NCBI GenBank assembly: GCA_958349055.1
Contig: CATWBO010000011.1
Location: forward strand, 1 to 61,730
Direction of reading: 5' to 3'
DNA: 61,730 nt
Source of the DNA: an uncultured bacterium
Lineage (GTDB): Bacteria > Actinomycetota > Coriobacteriia > Coriobacteriales > Coriobacteriaceae
Shown here: positions 1 through 8,587 of the stretch, piece by piece
How the letters are laid out: each line of letters starts with the position of its first letter
How positions within the stretch are numbered: position 1 is the stretch's first letter
Translations under genes and position numbers: made by a program
The notes under the pieces: generated by a model
What the model was told of the DNA's origin: nothing
The model's database searches: none
The model's input: only the letters and a program-made list of their open reading frames with translations

Positions 1-2124
1 TGGGACGACGCCCCCGCGGGCACCGCGACGACCTTCCACGTAACCCAGGCAGGCGGCTCGTCCCAGGCCAAGGCGCGCATGGACGTGCCCACCTATTGGG
101 ACGGCGGCAGCCAGGAGAGCGTCTGCGACCCGTCGCGCCAGGCATGGTCCGGCTACCACAACCTGGGCACCGCGGGCCACGACTTCACCTTCGACTTCAC
201 GGCATCGGGCACGTACCGCATCCACTTCTACTTTATGGACAACGACAGAAACGACCCCCAAAACGACAAGGGGATCTATTATCTGCGCGCCACGGCGGAG
301 GTGACCGTGGACGACGCCGCCCGCCCGAGCGTCACGCAGATCGTCAACGACGCCGTGACCCAGTGCAGGCAAGAGACAGACGGCTCGGAATACGACATGG
401 CGCTGTGGCTCCACGACTGGACGCTCGACCAGCTGGAGTACGACCACGGCCTCAACTGGTGCTCGGCCGAAAGCGGCCTCACGCGCCACCAGGGCACCTG
501 CGAGAGCTACCAGCGCATCTACTCCAAGCTCCTTAACGCGGCAGGCATCGCCAACGGCCGCATCACCGGCAACGGACACACCTGGAACGCCGTAAAGATC
601 GACGGCAAATGGTGCCAGATGGACCTAACTTGGGACGACACCAGCGACAACTGGTACGGGGACCTGGACCAGCGCCATCTGTACTTTGGCCTGACCGACG
701 AGCTCATGGCAATCGCCCACTCCGATCACACAGCAAACTACCAAAAGGCCGACTACGCTTACCGCTCGACCGACCTATCCAACAATTACTTTGTGCGAAA
801 TGGCAGGGCCGATGAATGGGCCGAGAAATATGCCGACCGCATTCAGCAGCACTTGGACGCCAAGGAAGAGAGCTTTTCCATCGATGCCGACAACCAGTCG
901 TTCCCGCCGAGCATCTCGGGAATTCAGAATGGGATTGTTGCTTATGCGATGAATCGGAGAGAGTGGAAGACTGATGGCGCCAAGGTAAATCTCTCCGCGA
1001 CTTCCAGCGTAACCACCCAATCGAGCAGCAGATGGGCCGCATTCTACGACTTCGAAGCCAAATACACGTCAACAACACCCAAAGGCTGGCGACTAGAGAA
1101 TAGCAACTGGTATTACCTTAACGCTGACGGAACGTACGCAACCGGCTGGCAAACAATCGACGGCTCTCGCTACTACTTTGAAGATAGTGGCGCCATGGCA
1201 ACCGGCTGGACTGAAATCGGCGGAAAGCGCCACCTACTCACAAGCTCGGGCAGGCCCGCCGCTAAGGGCTGGTTTCGTCTTGACGGCATCTGGTACTACG
1301 CATTAAATGACGGCGAGGTTGCAACAGGATGGCTCAGAGTCAACAACTCCTGGTATTTATTCAATGACAGGGGCGAAATGTTGACAGGCTGGCAGGAGGC
1401 GTCCGGAAAACTTTATTACCTCACTGAATCCGGGAGACTTGCCGAGCCCGGCTGGCTGCTGCTAAACGAAACCTGGCTCTACATCGAGGACGACGGGGCA
1501 GCCGCAACCGGCTGGCAAACAATCGACGGCTCCCGTTATTACTTTGAAGACAACGGCGCCATGGCAACCGGCTGGAAGGAGCTAGACGGGAAGCGTCACC
1601 TCCTCACAAGCTCGGGCAGACCCGCCGCCAAGGGCTGGCTGAGACTCAACAGCACCTGGTACTACGTAATCGACGACGGCGAGGTCGCGACCGGTTGGCG
1701 CAAAGTCAATAACACCTGGTACCTGTTCAGCGACAAGGGCGAGATGACGACGGGCTGGCAGGAGGTGTCCGGGAAGCGGTACTATCTGGCCGATTCAGGA
1801 AAACTTGTTGCACCCGGCTGGTTGCTGCTGGATGAAACTTGGTTCTACATCGAGGATGACGGCTCGGCCGCAACCGGCTGGCGAAAAGTCAGCGGAGCAT
1901 GGTATTTGCTCGAAAACGACGGATCCATGGTAACCGGATGGTATGAAGTGTCAGGAAAGCGCTACTACCTCACAGAATCCGGAAGATTAGCCACATCCGG
2001 ATGGATGCAGCTTGAGGGTGCCTGGTATTACGTCCAAGCCGATGGATCTGTCGCAACCGATTGCTGGATAGGCTCCTATTACGTAGACAAAACCGGAGAA
2101 TGGATTCCAGCTGCTCAAAAATGA
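1..2124 (+). CDS. Transglutaminase-like protein with choline-binding-type repeats (5' end missing)
   Basis: The frame is open to the left edge, so the N-terminus is missing and the ATG at 79 is probably internal. The first part carries a transglutaminase-like core. The likely catalytic Cys is in GTCESY (near base 499), the His in GHTWN (near 575) and the Asp in DLTWDD (near 625). From about 1081 to 2095 it has some 16-17 repeats of about 20 residues built on GW...WYY..DG..ATGW, the pattern of choline/glucan-binding cell-wall repeats. A block of these repeats is duplicated with a 366-bp period (1141 and 1507). The protein is probably surface-bound; the neighbouring lic genes suggest phosphocholine as the anchor (inference). 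Whether the enzyme domain is a cross-linker or a protease cannot be told. Confidence 0.85.
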   Translation, partial: WDDAPAGTATTFHVTQAGGSSQAKARMDVPTYWDGGSQESVCDPSRQAWSGYHNLGTAGHDFTFDFTASGTYRIHFYFMDNDRNDPQNDKGIYYLRATAEVTVDDAARPSVTQIVNDAVTQCRQETDGSEYDMALWLHDWTLDQLEYDHGLNWCSAESGLTRHQGTCESYQRIYSKLLNAAGIANGRITGNGHTWNAVKIDGKWCQMDLTWDDTSDNWYGDLDQRHLYFGLTDELMAIAHSDHTANYQKADYAYRSTDLSNNYFVRNGRADEWAEKYADRIQQHLDAKEESFSIDADNQSFPPSISGIQNGIVAYAMNRREWKTDGAKVNLSATSSVTTQSSSRWAAFYDFEAKYTSTTPKGWRLENSNWYYLNADGTYATGWQTIDGSRYYFEDSGAMATGWTEIGGKRHLLTSSGRPAAKGWFRLDGIWYYALNDGEVATGWLRVNNSWYLFNDRGEMLTGWQEASGKLYYLTESGRLAEPGWLLLNETWLYIEDDGAAATGWQTIDGSRYYFEDNGAMATGWKELDGKRHLLTSSGRPAAKGWLRLNSTWYYVIDDGEVATGWRKVNNTWYLFSDKGEMTTGWQEVSGKRYYLADSGKLVAPGWLLLDETWFYIEDDGSAATGWRKVSGAWYLLENDGSMVTGWYEVSGKRYYLTESGRLATSGWMQLEGAWYYVQADGSVATDCWIGSYYVDKTGEWIPAAQK

Positions 2125-2149
2125 CAACATTAAGCGCCAAATTACTCAA

Positions 2150-2241
2150 TTTGTTCGGATATTCTTTGCAAATATGTGAATTCGAACAAATTCAGTTCCA
2201 TTTGTTCGGTTTTAGACTATTATTTCAAACAGCCGAACAAA
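2150..2241. promoter_or_regulatory. Four TTTGTTCGG-type half-sites upstream of the licC-licA gene
   Basis: The half-site TTTGTTCGG occurs at 2150-2158 and 2201-2209. Its inverse occurs at 2182-2190 (TCGAACAAA) and 2233-2241 (CCGAACAAA). Each inverted pair has the same 32-bp offset between its halves. The last half-site runs into the ribosome binding site (AAAGGAG, 2239-2245) of the next gene. An A+T-rich TATTAT at 2218-2223 between the second pair could be a -10 element. The arrangement suggests a repressor operator, possibly bound by the HTH domain of the protein encoded just downstream (inference). Confidence 0.6.
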
Positions 2242-2251
2242 GGAGTAATTC

Positions 2252-4027
2252 ATGCAGCTAACCCATAGGCAATTCAACGCACTATATGCCCTGAGCAAGC
2301 ACCCGGGCATCACGCAGAGGGATCTCGCCGATCAATGCGGCATTGGCCTTGCAACCGCAAACGCCGCCGTCAAGGACCTCTCGGAAGCCGGACTCATTGA
2401 GGGCGCCCGCCTGACGCCCAAGGGCATGACCGCGCTAAAGCCTTATGCCGTGGACAATGCCGTCATCCTCGCGGCTGGCCTCTCCAGCCGCTTCGCACCC
2501 ATCTCCTATGAGCGTCCCAAGGGCCTTCTCAAGGTTCGCGGCGAAGTCCTCATCGAGCGCCAGATTGAACAACTGCGCGAGGCGGGAATCCTCGACATCG
2601 TCGTGGTCGTCGGTTACAAGAAGGAGTCCTTCTACTATCTCGAGGACAAGTACGGCGTGAACATCGTCGTCAACCGCGCCTACGCCGAGCGCAACAACAA
2701 CTCATCGCTCATGCTTGTGCGAGAGCTGCTCGGGAACACCTACATCTGCTCCTCGGATAATTACTTTGAGGAAAACCCCTTCACCGACCATGTGTGGAAG
2801 GCCTATTACTCAGCAGAGTACAACCAGGGACAGACACCCGAATGGTGTTTGGAGACGGGCGCTCACGACCGCATCACCAAAGTGACGGTCGGCGGCTCCG
2901 ATGCATGGTACATGATCGGCCACGCCTACTTCGACCGCGAGTTCTCCGCTCGCTTCCGCCAGATCCTGGAAGACGAGTATGACCTCCCCCAAACGCAAGA
3001 CAAGCTCTGGGAGGATCTCTATGCTGAGCACATTAATGAACTTGACATGCGAATTCGCAAGTACGACCCGCCCATCATCCATGAGTTTGACTCACTCGAT
3101 GAGCTGCGCGATTTCGACCCCCTATTCCTGGAGAATCTCGACTCCGAGATCTTCGACAACATCGTTGCGGTTCTTGGATGCGACAAGTCCGAAATCAGAA
3201 ATGTCTACCCGCTCAAGCAGGGACTTACCAACCTCAGCTGCCACTTTACGACCGATGACGGCGAATGGGTCTACCGCCATCCCGGCGTGGGCACCGAGCT
3301 CCTCGTGGACCGCAAGGCAGAGAAAACTGCGCTGGAGACGGCGCGAAATCTCGGCCTCGACTCCACCTTCGTGTTCGAGAACCCCCGTCGCGGCTGGAAA
3401 GTCTCCCGTTTCGTGACGAACTGCAGGAACCTCGATGCACACGACGATGCCCAGCTCGCGCAGGCCATGCAGATGGCGCGCAGGCTCCATGAGAGCAGTG
3501 CCCAGGTCGAGCGTGCATTCAGCTTTTACGAGGAGGGCAAAGGCTACGAGCGGGCCATCTTAGAACGCGGGCGCATCGATGTGCAGGACTGGCCCGAGAT
3601 GGAGGCGCAGGCAACGAAGCTCAACGACATGCTTGTCGCCGATGGGGGCGATCCCGTCCTGTGCCACAACGACTTCTTCGGCCTCAACTTCCTGGTCAGC
3701 GAAGATGATCATGTCGACCTTATTGACTGGGAATACGCCGGTATGAGCGACTACGCCAACGACTTCGGGACGTTCTGCGTCTGCGAGCAGCTCTCCGAGG
3801 ACGAGATGCGCAGCGCACTCACCCACTACTTTGGCCGCACGCCCACCGAAGCGGAATGGCGCCATAACTTGGGCCAGGTCGGAATGGCGGGCTGGTGCTG
3901 GTACGCCTGGGCCCTGTTAAAGGAAGCCGAGGGCGACAACGTCGGCGAGTGGTCCCACATCTACTACCGCTACGGCAAGACCTACCTCAAGAAGGCCCTC
4001 GAGCTTTACAAGAAGTCCGGTAAGTAA
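2252..4027 (+). CDS. HTH-LicC-LicA fusion: regulator, phosphocholine cytidylyltransferase and choline kinase
   Basis: Three domains can be read. Residues 1-62 form a winged-helix HTH of MarR type (TQRDLADQCGIGLATANAAV). Residues about 68-290 are a nucleotidyltransferase with ILAAGLSSRF and RPKGLLKV, as in LicC-type CTP:phosphocholine cytidylyltransferases. Residues about 300-591 are a choline kinase/aminoglycoside phosphotransferase domain with CHNDFFGLNFL (near 470) and LIDWEYAG (near 490). Together they would phosphorylate choline and activate it as CDP-choline for transfer to surface glycans. The ATG has a strong AAAGGAG seven bases upstream. A LicB-like transporter follows after 41 bp. 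The substrate is inferred from family and context; ethanolamine or another amino alcohol is possible. Confidence 0.85.
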   Translation: MQLTHRQFNALYALSKHPGITQRDLADQCGIGLATANAAVKDLSEAGLIEGARLTPKGMTALKPYAVDNAVILAAGLSSRFAPISYERPKGLLKVRGEVLIERQIEQLREAGILDIVVVVGYKKESFYYLEDKYGVNIVVNRAYAERNNNSSLMLVRELLGNTYICSSDNYFEENPFTDHVWKAYYSAEYNQGQTPEWCLETGAHDRITKVTVGGSDAWYMIGHAYFDREFSARFRQILEDEYDLPQTQDKLWEDLYAEHINELDMRIRKYDPPIIHEFDSLDELRDFDPLFLENLDSEIFDNIVAVLGCDKSEIRNVYPLKQGLTNLSCHFTTDDGEWVYRHPGVGTELLVDRKAEKTALETARNLGLDSTFVFENPRRGWKVSRFVTNCRNLDAHDDAQLAQAMQMARRLHESSAQVERAFSFYEEGKGYERAILERGRIDVQDWPEMEAQATKLNDMLVADGGDPVLCHNDFFGLNFLVSEDDHVDLIDWEYAGMSDYANDFGTFCVCEQLSEDEMRSALTHYFGRTPTEAEWRHNLGQVGMAGWCWYAWALLKEAEGDNVGEWSHIYYRYGKTYLKKALELYKKSGK

Positions 4028-4068
4028 GTAAACCAGTCACTTAGGCAAACCAGAAAAGAGAAGAAACA

Positions 4069-5010
4069 ATGCATTTCGGCATACTCAGCGGTACCCTTTG
4101 GGCACTGGACACTACCGTGCTCTCGATAGCCCTCGCGATGTCCCCGTTTTCCGATGGAACCGCGGCCGCCGTCGCCTTCGCCGCAATCGTGAGCTCCGCT
4201 TTCCACGACATCCTCTGCGCCCTCTGGATGACGATCTATTCCGCCATCAAGGGACAACTCGGAAAGGCCCTAGCCGCGATTAAAACCCGCGACGGCCTGG
4301 TCGTAGCCGCCGGAGCCCTGCTGGGCGGCCCCATTGGAATGAGTGGATACGTTATGGCCATCAACCTCATCGGGCCCTCCTACACAGCGGTTATTTCCGC
4401 CTTCTATCCGGCATTCGGAACGCTGCTCGCTGCGATCGTCCTCAAGGAGAAGGTAACCGTCCCGCGCATGATTGCGCTAGCGGCCGCGCTGCTCGGAATC
4501 GTCGGCATGAGCGCAGGCGCGCTCGGTTCTGACACAATGACCAACCCCGTACTCGGGATAGCCTGCGCGCTCCTGTGCGTCGTCGGCTGGGGTTCCGAGG
4601 CGGTGTTCTGCGCATGGGGCATGAAGGGCGATAACGTCGACGACGAAACCGCGTTGCAGATCAGGGAGACGACTTCCGGTCTTGTTTACGCTTTGATTGT
4701 TCTCCCGGTATTCGGAGCATGGGGCTTTGCCGCACAGGCGGCGCCCACCATGGCGACAGGCACCGTCGCCCTTTCGGCACTCGCCGGCGTCGCTTCGTAC
4801 CTCTTCTACTACAAGGCTATCTCCAAGATCGGCGCAGCCAGGGGCATGGCGCTCAACATTTCCTACTCTGCCTGGGCGGTCATTCTGGGAATTGCCCTCG
4901 GCAATGTCCCCGGACCTCTCGAGATCGGCTGCTGCGTTCTCATCCTCGCGGGCACCGTTCTTGCAGCCGGCGACTGGAATGAGCTGTTCGGGAAGACGGC
5001 AACCCGCTAA
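4069..5010 (+). CDS. DMT/EamA-family transporter, LicB-like choline permease
   Basis: This is a 313-residue, almost entirely hydrophobic protein with about ten membrane segments and the internal duplication typical of the drug/metabolite transporter superfamily. It starts 41 bp after the LicC-LicA fusion in the same direction and is followed by an intrinsic terminator at 5039, so the two genes probably form one operon. LicB proteins of this family import choline for phosphocholine decoration, which fits the neighbour. The family assignment is seen in the sequence; choline as substrate is inferred from context. Confidence 0.8.
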   Translation: MHFGILSGTLWALDTTVLSIALAMSPFSDGTAAAVAFAAIVSSAFHDILCALWMTIYSAIKGQLGKALAAIKTRDGLVVAAGALLGGPIGMSGYVMAINLIGPSYTAVISAFYPAFGTLLAAIVLKEKVTVPRMIALAAALLGIVGMSAGALGSDTMTNPVLGIACALLCVVGWGSEAVFCAWGMKGDNVDDETALQIRETTSGLVYALIVLPVFGAWGFAAQAAPTMATGTVALSALAGVASYLFYYKAISKIGAARGMALNISYSAWAVILGIALGNVPGPLEIGCCVLILAGTVLAAGDWNELFGKTATR

Positions 5011-5038
5011 TCTCTCCATACTTTAAGGAATTCTATCC

Positions 5039-5080
5039 GGGGAGCGTGTGTTAACAATGTCAACACACGCTCCCCGATTT
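5039..5080 (+). terminator. Intrinsic terminator after the lic operon
   Basis: A perfect 14-bp stem is formed by GGGGAGCGTGTGTT (5039-5052) and its complement (5062-5075) around a 9-base loop. GATTT follows. It lies 28 bp after the stop codon of the LicB-like gene. Confidence 0.85.
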
Positions 5081-5614
5081 ACTTAAACTCATCTTCACAA
5101 GGCAGGCGTCCAATAAATCACCACGCACCGCAACTCGAATTTGAACCAAGCTTGACTTAGTGTCACTAAAAGATACTGAGTCATAGGTCAAGTATTGATC
5201 AGCCAACAAAATATGCATGATATAAGCATCCCTCAATGGGGTGGTCGACATTGGAGGTAACTAAAATCGCCTTAGTGGCCTTCGCCGTTATCGAAAAACT
5301 GCACCAACGGTGGCTACAATTCAAATAATGAATAGGCGGCATTTGGCAGAGGGACTCATGACTCGCAACCTCTATATCAACTCACTAAATTAGATTAATA
5401 CCGTCGGCACTCGTTAGATTGGCTCGACTGCAAGTGTTCCGAAGGGTTCGCTCTGCTCATATCAGTCTATCCCATCCGCCCGAACGCCCACCTGCAGGAA
5501 TTATCGCCAACCACTAATCCGGATAGGCACTCGGGTAAGTTTTCCGTTTAATTGCAAAGACATAGTATTCGGAGGCCTCGCCACTCCCCGAATCATCATC
5601 TGCTATCTAAACTA
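5076..5614. other. Gene-free, A+T-rich spacer between two converging operons
   Basis: No credible coding frame, tRNA or long repeat was found in these roughly 540 bases. Short frames exist on both strands, but none has a recognisable product or ribosome binding site. The stretch separates the lic operon terminator from the 3' end of the polysaccharide operon. It may be debris left by exchange of the polysaccharide cassette (inference). Confidence 0.5.
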
Positions 5615-6097
5615 TTAGACAATATTATTAGCTCCGATAACAGTTTTCCCAACAGGCACGTCACGAGTAACGACAGCATTGGCGCCGACTTTACAGTCAT
5701 CCCCCAAATCAACATCGCCAATTATCTTAGCGCCAGCACCAAGAAGAACACCATTACCCACTTTTGGGGCGGCAAAGGGGTCTTTATCAAAATCAACACC
5801 AATCGTAACCTGCTGAAGAATCTTCACGTTAGCGCCAATACGGGCATAGGGGCTAATGACAATGCCATTAAAGTGAGGAATATAACACCCCCCCCCAACA
5901 ATTGCCGAAGCCGGAAGTTCGCAGGAGGTACCCATAAGGACAATACGCTTGAAAAGCTTACAAAGCAATCTAACAGGCATAAAATTAAGATGTTGTGAGA
6001 TTCGCAGGAATAAAAAGAACCAAAAGGAACGGTGATAGGGCCGGGCATTATTTGCTGTGATGTCTTTCTCAAACAGCTCTATAGCTTCTTGTAGCAT
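5615..6097 (-). CDS. Serine-acetyltransferase-like hexapeptide acyltransferase
   Basis: This 160-residue protein has left-handed beta-helix (hexapeptide) repeats: IVGGGCYIPHFNGIVISP, ARIGANVKILQQVTIG, GVLLGAGAKIIGDVDLGDDCKVGANAVVTRDVP. It belongs to the CysE/WcaB/NodL-like acetyltransferases. As the last gene of a polysaccharide operon it most likely O-acetylates a sugar of the repeat unit. It directly abuts the flippase gene upstream (6098). Three consecutive glycines (about residues 68-70) are encoded by an uninterrupted run of nine G at 5888-5896, a possible slippage site. The protein stops soon after the last repeat, slightly short for the family. Cysteine biosynthesis (CysE) is an alternative but unlikely in this context. 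Confidence 0.8.
   Translation of the reverse strand: MLQEAIELFEKDITANNARPYHRSFWFFLFLRISQHLNFMPVRLLCKLFKRIVLMGTSCELPASAIVGGGCYIPHFNGIVISPYARIGANVKILQQVTIGVDFDKDPFAAPKVGNGVLLGAGAKIIGDVDLGDDCKVGANAVVTRDVPVGKTVIGANNIV
5888..5896 (-). repeat. G9 homopolymer inside the acetyltransferase gene
   Basis: Nine consecutive C on the plus strand are nine G on the coding strand, read as GGG GGG GGG (Gly-Gly-Gly) between GTT and TGT. A gain or loss of one base would frameshift the gene within the first half of its acyltransferase repeats. Confidence 0.8.
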
Positions 6098-7537
6098 CTA
6101 CAATCTCACCTTAAGTCCTTTCATAAGAGCATTGATCATAGAACCCTTGGAAAGTGTGGCATAGACTAGGCACATTATTAGATAGACAGCCGCACCGACT
6201 GCAATCTGAAGAACAAGGCCCCAGACAGTTGAGCCGAAAACAAATCCAAGTTCACGCACGGCGATCATCATTAATAAGCCGATGAAAACAAACGGCCATG
6301 CATCCCGAGCGAATGTGCGAACTGGAAGCTGCGTTCTGAGAAAGAATGCTTGTACAAGAACAACAGCAAGTTCAGTAAGAATGGTCGCCACAACAGAACC
6401 AAACGCTTGAAAAGGGGGGATAAATACAAAGGTAAGAACAATGTTCGCAATTGCAGCAACGCCAACAGAAGTCAGATATTGCTTGTCCATACCTTGTGGA
6501 ATTAGGCATTGAATACCAAGAACATTACTCCAAGCGATAATCGGAACTTCAAAAGCAAGCAAAGACATTATCTCCACGCAGGGTTGAAATCCATCCCCGA
6601 AGAAAACAGGAACGAAAACAGGCGCGATGCCGGCAATGCCGAAACAGAAGGCAAACGCCATTACATTAGAGACAAGCATTGAATTACGGACGAGTCCAAA
6701 AGCCGCTTCCTGCTCATCGCTCTGCATCAATCGACTCATATGTGGAAGCATTACAGTACCAAGAGCCGTAATGAACGAAAGCGGCATCTGGCAGACTTTA
6801 TCAGATTGATCGTAAAAACCGACTTGATTCATATCACAGAAAACGCCAAGAAGAATACGATCCAACTGCGTATAAAGTGATATAGCTATAACAGGAGCAA
6901 ATAGCATTATATTTGGTCTGACATGAACTAGAACTTCATGCAATTTCGGCTTAATCAGTTTAACGCGTCGAAGAACGAAGGGCCAAAGCGACAGAGAAGC
7001 AAACATGAAGTATAAGGCCATGATTAGGCAGTATAGCCATGTGTCAGCGGGAGATTTAACCAGTATAAATACACAGACAACTGATGTGATTCTAACGACT
7101 AGATTTCTAATAGTAGTTAGCTTGAACTCCTCTAGACCAAAAAAGAGCCATGTAACGTCAAGGGCTTCACCTAGCACCCAGAAGCTCCAAGCAAGGGAGC
7201 AAGCGAAATAAGCTCCTGAGCAAGCTATGCAATAGATAAAATAAGTCGCCGTGCAAATTAAGCCCCAAGCAAATTGCATTGCAAAAATTGAACAAAACGT
7301 CTTTGAGAGCTCTTGGCGATTTGAGCCGCAACGAGCAATCTCTCTTGTACCGTATTGATTTAGTCCAAGATAAGCAAAGATTTCAAAATATGTAGCGATA
7401 GATGAGGTGTAGGAATAAATCCCAAGTTCCTTGCTACCGAGCGTGCGAGTCAAGTATGGCGTCAAAACGAGAGGAATGACCAACCGCACAAGTTGAAACG
7501 AAACATTCCAAAAATAGTTAGTTTTAACAGAGCTCAA
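6098..7537 (-). CDS. Wzx-like polysaccharide flippase (MATE/MOP superfamily)
   Basis: This is a 479-residue protein with about 12-14 hydrophobic segments, starting with the typical N-terminus of polysaccharide exporters (NYFWNVSFQLVRLVIPLVLT, LGIYSYTSSIATYF). It should flip lipid-linked repeat units across the membrane for polymerisation by the Wzy-like protein encoded upstream. It lies between a GT2 glycosyltransferase (46-bp gap) and the acetyltransferase (no gap). Base composition is clearly more A+T-rich than the flanking housekeeping genes. The substrate glycan is not known. Confidence 0.88.
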   Translation of the reverse strand: MSSVKTNYFWNVSFQLVRLVIPLVLTPYLTRTLGSKELGIYSYTSSIATYFEIFAYLGLNQYGTREIARCGSNRQELSKTFCSIFAMQFAWGLICTATYFIYCIACSGAYFACSLAWSFWVLGEALDVTWLFFGLEEFKLTTIRNLVVRITSVVCVFILVKSPADTWLYCLIMALYFMFASLSLWPFVLRRVKLIKPKLHEVLVHVRPNIMLFAPVIAISLYTQLDRILLGVFCDMNQVGFYDQSDKVCQMPLSFITALGTVMLPHMSRLMQSDEQEAAFGLVRNSMLVSNVMAFAFCFGIAGIAPVFVPVFFGDGFQPCVEIMSLLAFEVPIIAWSNVLGIQCLIPQGMDKQYLTSVGVAAIANIVLTFVFIPPFQAFGSVVATILTELAVVLVQAFFLRTQLPVRTFARDAWPFVFIGLLMMIAVRELGFVFGSTVWGLVLQIAVGAAVYLIMCLVYATLSKGSMINALMKGLKVRL

Positions 7538-7582
7538 TTTACCACCAATGATATTTTCGACCTACAGGAATTCAAATAGTGA

Positions 7583-8587
7583 CTAGGACATCTGTCCAAC
7601 TTTACGTCTCATCAATGCATTCAGAGGCATATAGGTAAAATAGCCAGAAGCGCGCAATAATTTCAGCGCCTTTGAAGAACTGTAATTCATTACTGATTGG
7701 CAACGATCACATCGACTAACAATTGTTTTCAAACCGGGAAGCCATCTCTTCGGCTCCTCGGAAAGAAGGCAGCGATGGACATGGTCATCGAGCATACGTG
7801 CGATGCGTTTAGATGCATACGCTCGCTTCGCAGAAGTAAGGTGAGTTGAATTTCGCTCAAGCCAATCAACGCAATGTAATAAAACAAGCTCATGGGAAGG
7901 CATGTTTTTATCAATACAGGCAAGATCTACACTTTGGCCCTCGCGACCGATTTTGTATGAATAAACAAGGCTGTCGCAATAAGAAACGCTTGAAACACCA
8001 CCCATTGGATAAAGAACAAATTCGACGTCCGTAAAAGACACTCCCTCATCAAGGCGGTCACGCATCGACTTAAGTACGGAAGTCTTGAATGCAATTGAAT
8101 GCATAGCACAGGGTTGTAAGTTCGAATCATCAAAGGACATCGTCACACAAGGAGTGAGTTGCTGCCTGAAGAGATGACTATTTCCAGTTTCCTCGTAAAC
8201 TATCTCATAATCCGTCAGAACCATGTCGGCCGTACCTGAGCTATTGAGAAAAGAAACCAAGTCGTCAAGCCCATCGGAATAATACTCATCATCGCCATCA
8301 AGGATTTTAAAATAAATACCCCGCGCCTCATTAATAGCAGTATTGACTGCAGAGCCATAATGCCCGTTGCATTTATTGATGACCCTCACACTCTCGGGAT
8401 ACTTCTCAGCATAGGCTTTCGCCTTATCAGCAGTAGTGTCTGTCGACCCATCATTTACAACTATCACGTCAATCGCTGGTAAAGCACGACAGGCAACGAT
8501 ATTGGATACGGCGCGATCGATATATTCCTCAATATTATAAGCAGGTATCGCAATGGTTAAAATCTTTTGACCTGAACTATTTCTCAT
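7583..8587 (-). CDS. Family 2 glycosyltransferase
   Basis: This is a GT-A fold family 2 glycosyltransferase. It has LTIAIPAYNIEEYIDRAV at the N-terminus, VIVVNDGSTD, and ILDGDDEYY as the DXD-like metal/nucleotide-sugar site. The start chosen is the ATG at 8587 (MRNSSGQ), with GGGGGT just upstream. A GTG at 8611 with an AAAAGG box would add eight residues and cannot be excluded. Either start lies inside the last codons of the polymerase gene, so the two are translationally coupled. It adds one sugar to the repeat unit; donor and linkage are unknown. Confidence 0.85.
   Translation of the reverse strand: MRNSSGQKILTIAIPAYNIEEYIDRAVSNIVACRALPAIDVIVVNDGSTDTTADKAKAYAEKYPESVRVINKCNGHYGSAVNTAINEARGIYFKILDGDDEYYSDGLDDLVSFLNSSGTADMVLTDYEIVYEETGNSHLFRQQLTPCVTMSFDDSNLQPCAMHSIAFKTSVLKSMRDRLDEGVSFTDVEFVLYPMGGVSSVSYCDSLVYSYKIGREGQSVDLACIDKNMPSHELVLLHCVDWLERNSTHLTSAKRAYASKRIARMLDDHVHRCLLSEEPKRWLPGLKTIVSRCDRCQSVMNYSSSKALKLLRASGYFTYMPLNALMRRKVGQMS

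Noticed and set aside
5461..5520. Minus-strand fragment reading AIIPAGGRSGGWDRLI, like a nucleotidyltransferase start
   Set aside because: Stops occur on both sides within about 20 codons and nothing else of the family follows; too short to call a pseudogene.
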